Shown: positions 33,835-33,854 of the stretch, in pieces | Layout of the letters: each line of letters opens with the position of its first letter | Position numbering within the stretch: the stretch's first letter is position 1 | Assembly (NCBI GenBank): GCA_949840605.1 | Contig: CATKXN010000014.1 | Location: 1-33,854, forward strand | Length of the DNA: 33,854 nucleotides | Reading direction: 5' to 3' | Source of the DNA: an uncultured Alistipes sp. | GTDB lineage: Bacteria > Bacteroidota > Bacteroidia > Bacteroidales > Rikenellaceae | Notes under the pieces: model-generated | What the model saw: the letters and a program-made list of their open reading frames with translations, nothing else | Database searches by the model: none | What the model was told of the DNA's origin: nothing | Program-made: the position numbers and the translations under genes

Positions 33835-33854
33835 ATGAAACAAACTTACCAACT
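33835..33854 (+). CDS. Start of a further gene of the GH110/GH43 operon (cut by window edge)
   Basis: The last 20 bases read ATG AAA CAA ACT TAC CAA CT, coding MKQTYQ. The position, 25 bp after the GH43 stop, and the basic start suit a new secreted protein in the same operon. Nothing else can be said. Confidence 0.4.

Noticed and set aside
1..33854. tRNA genes, CRISPR arrays, insertion sequences, prophage or integrase genes
   Set aside because: No cloverleaf-like sequence, regularly spaced repeats, transposase motifs or terminal inverted repeats were seen.

Overview
The window looks like chromosomal DNA of a high-GC Bacteroidales gut bacterium, most likely Alistipes or a close Rikenellaceae relative. 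This rests on protein content and promoter style, not on any search. Many genes follow the Bacteroidetes -7 element TAnnTTTG, and there is little sign of Shine-Dalgarno sites. There is a hybrid two-component regulator of the HTCS type, a pair of GH110 enzymes, a PCMD-domain lipoprotein and AraC regulators of Bacteroidetes type. No tRNA, rRNA, CRISPR array, insertion sequence or integrase was seen, and there is no gap over 300 bp without a gene.

Region 1 (1-10251, minus strand) is a sugar-catabolic operon read leftwards from a promoter near 10204-10233. In order of transcription it holds a secreted clan-A glycoside hydrolase, an MFS transporter, an AraA/FucI-like sugar isomerase, a phosphomannose-isomerase-like cupin protein with a degenerate kinase-like N-terminus, a ROK kinase-like protein without the zinc motif, and, after a perfect 24-bp palindrome, a fused FAD/Fe-S dehydrogenase of the D-lactate/glycolate type that runs off the left edge. 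A divergent GntR/LacI-type regulator (10252-11295) probably controls it through GTTGTG repeats at 10145-10204. The sugar cannot be named from sequence. The set reads as: release outside, import, isomerise, phosphorylate, then possibly oxidise a 2-hydroxyacid product.

Region 2 (11307-12461) is an acyltransferase-3 membrane protein directly behind the regulator, closed by a bidirectional terminator. Region 3 (12501-18924) is a tripartite RND efflux operon on the minus strand (lipoprotein adaptor, pump, TolC-like channel, all overlapping), with a divergent AraC-family gene.

Region 4 (18925-24795, plus strand) starts with a lipoprotein of repeated beta modules ending in a PCMD domain and broken by a one-base frameshift. 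It is followed by an outer-membrane beta-barrel protein. Then come two paralogous AraC-family genes, each preceded by the same 25-bp element at exactly the same distance from its -7 box.

Region 5 (24820-33854) is a host-glycan locus. A 1317-residue HTCS regulator on the minus strand, whose phospho-acceptor histidine is replaced by tyrosine, lies divergent to an operon of two GH110 alpha-1,3-galactosidases, a GH43 exo-beta-1,3-galactanase-like lipoprotein, and the first codons of another gene. The enzymes suggest removal of alpha-galactose caps (blood-group-B or linear alpha-Gal) followed by trimming of beta-1,3-galactose. No SusC/SusD pair is inside the window.
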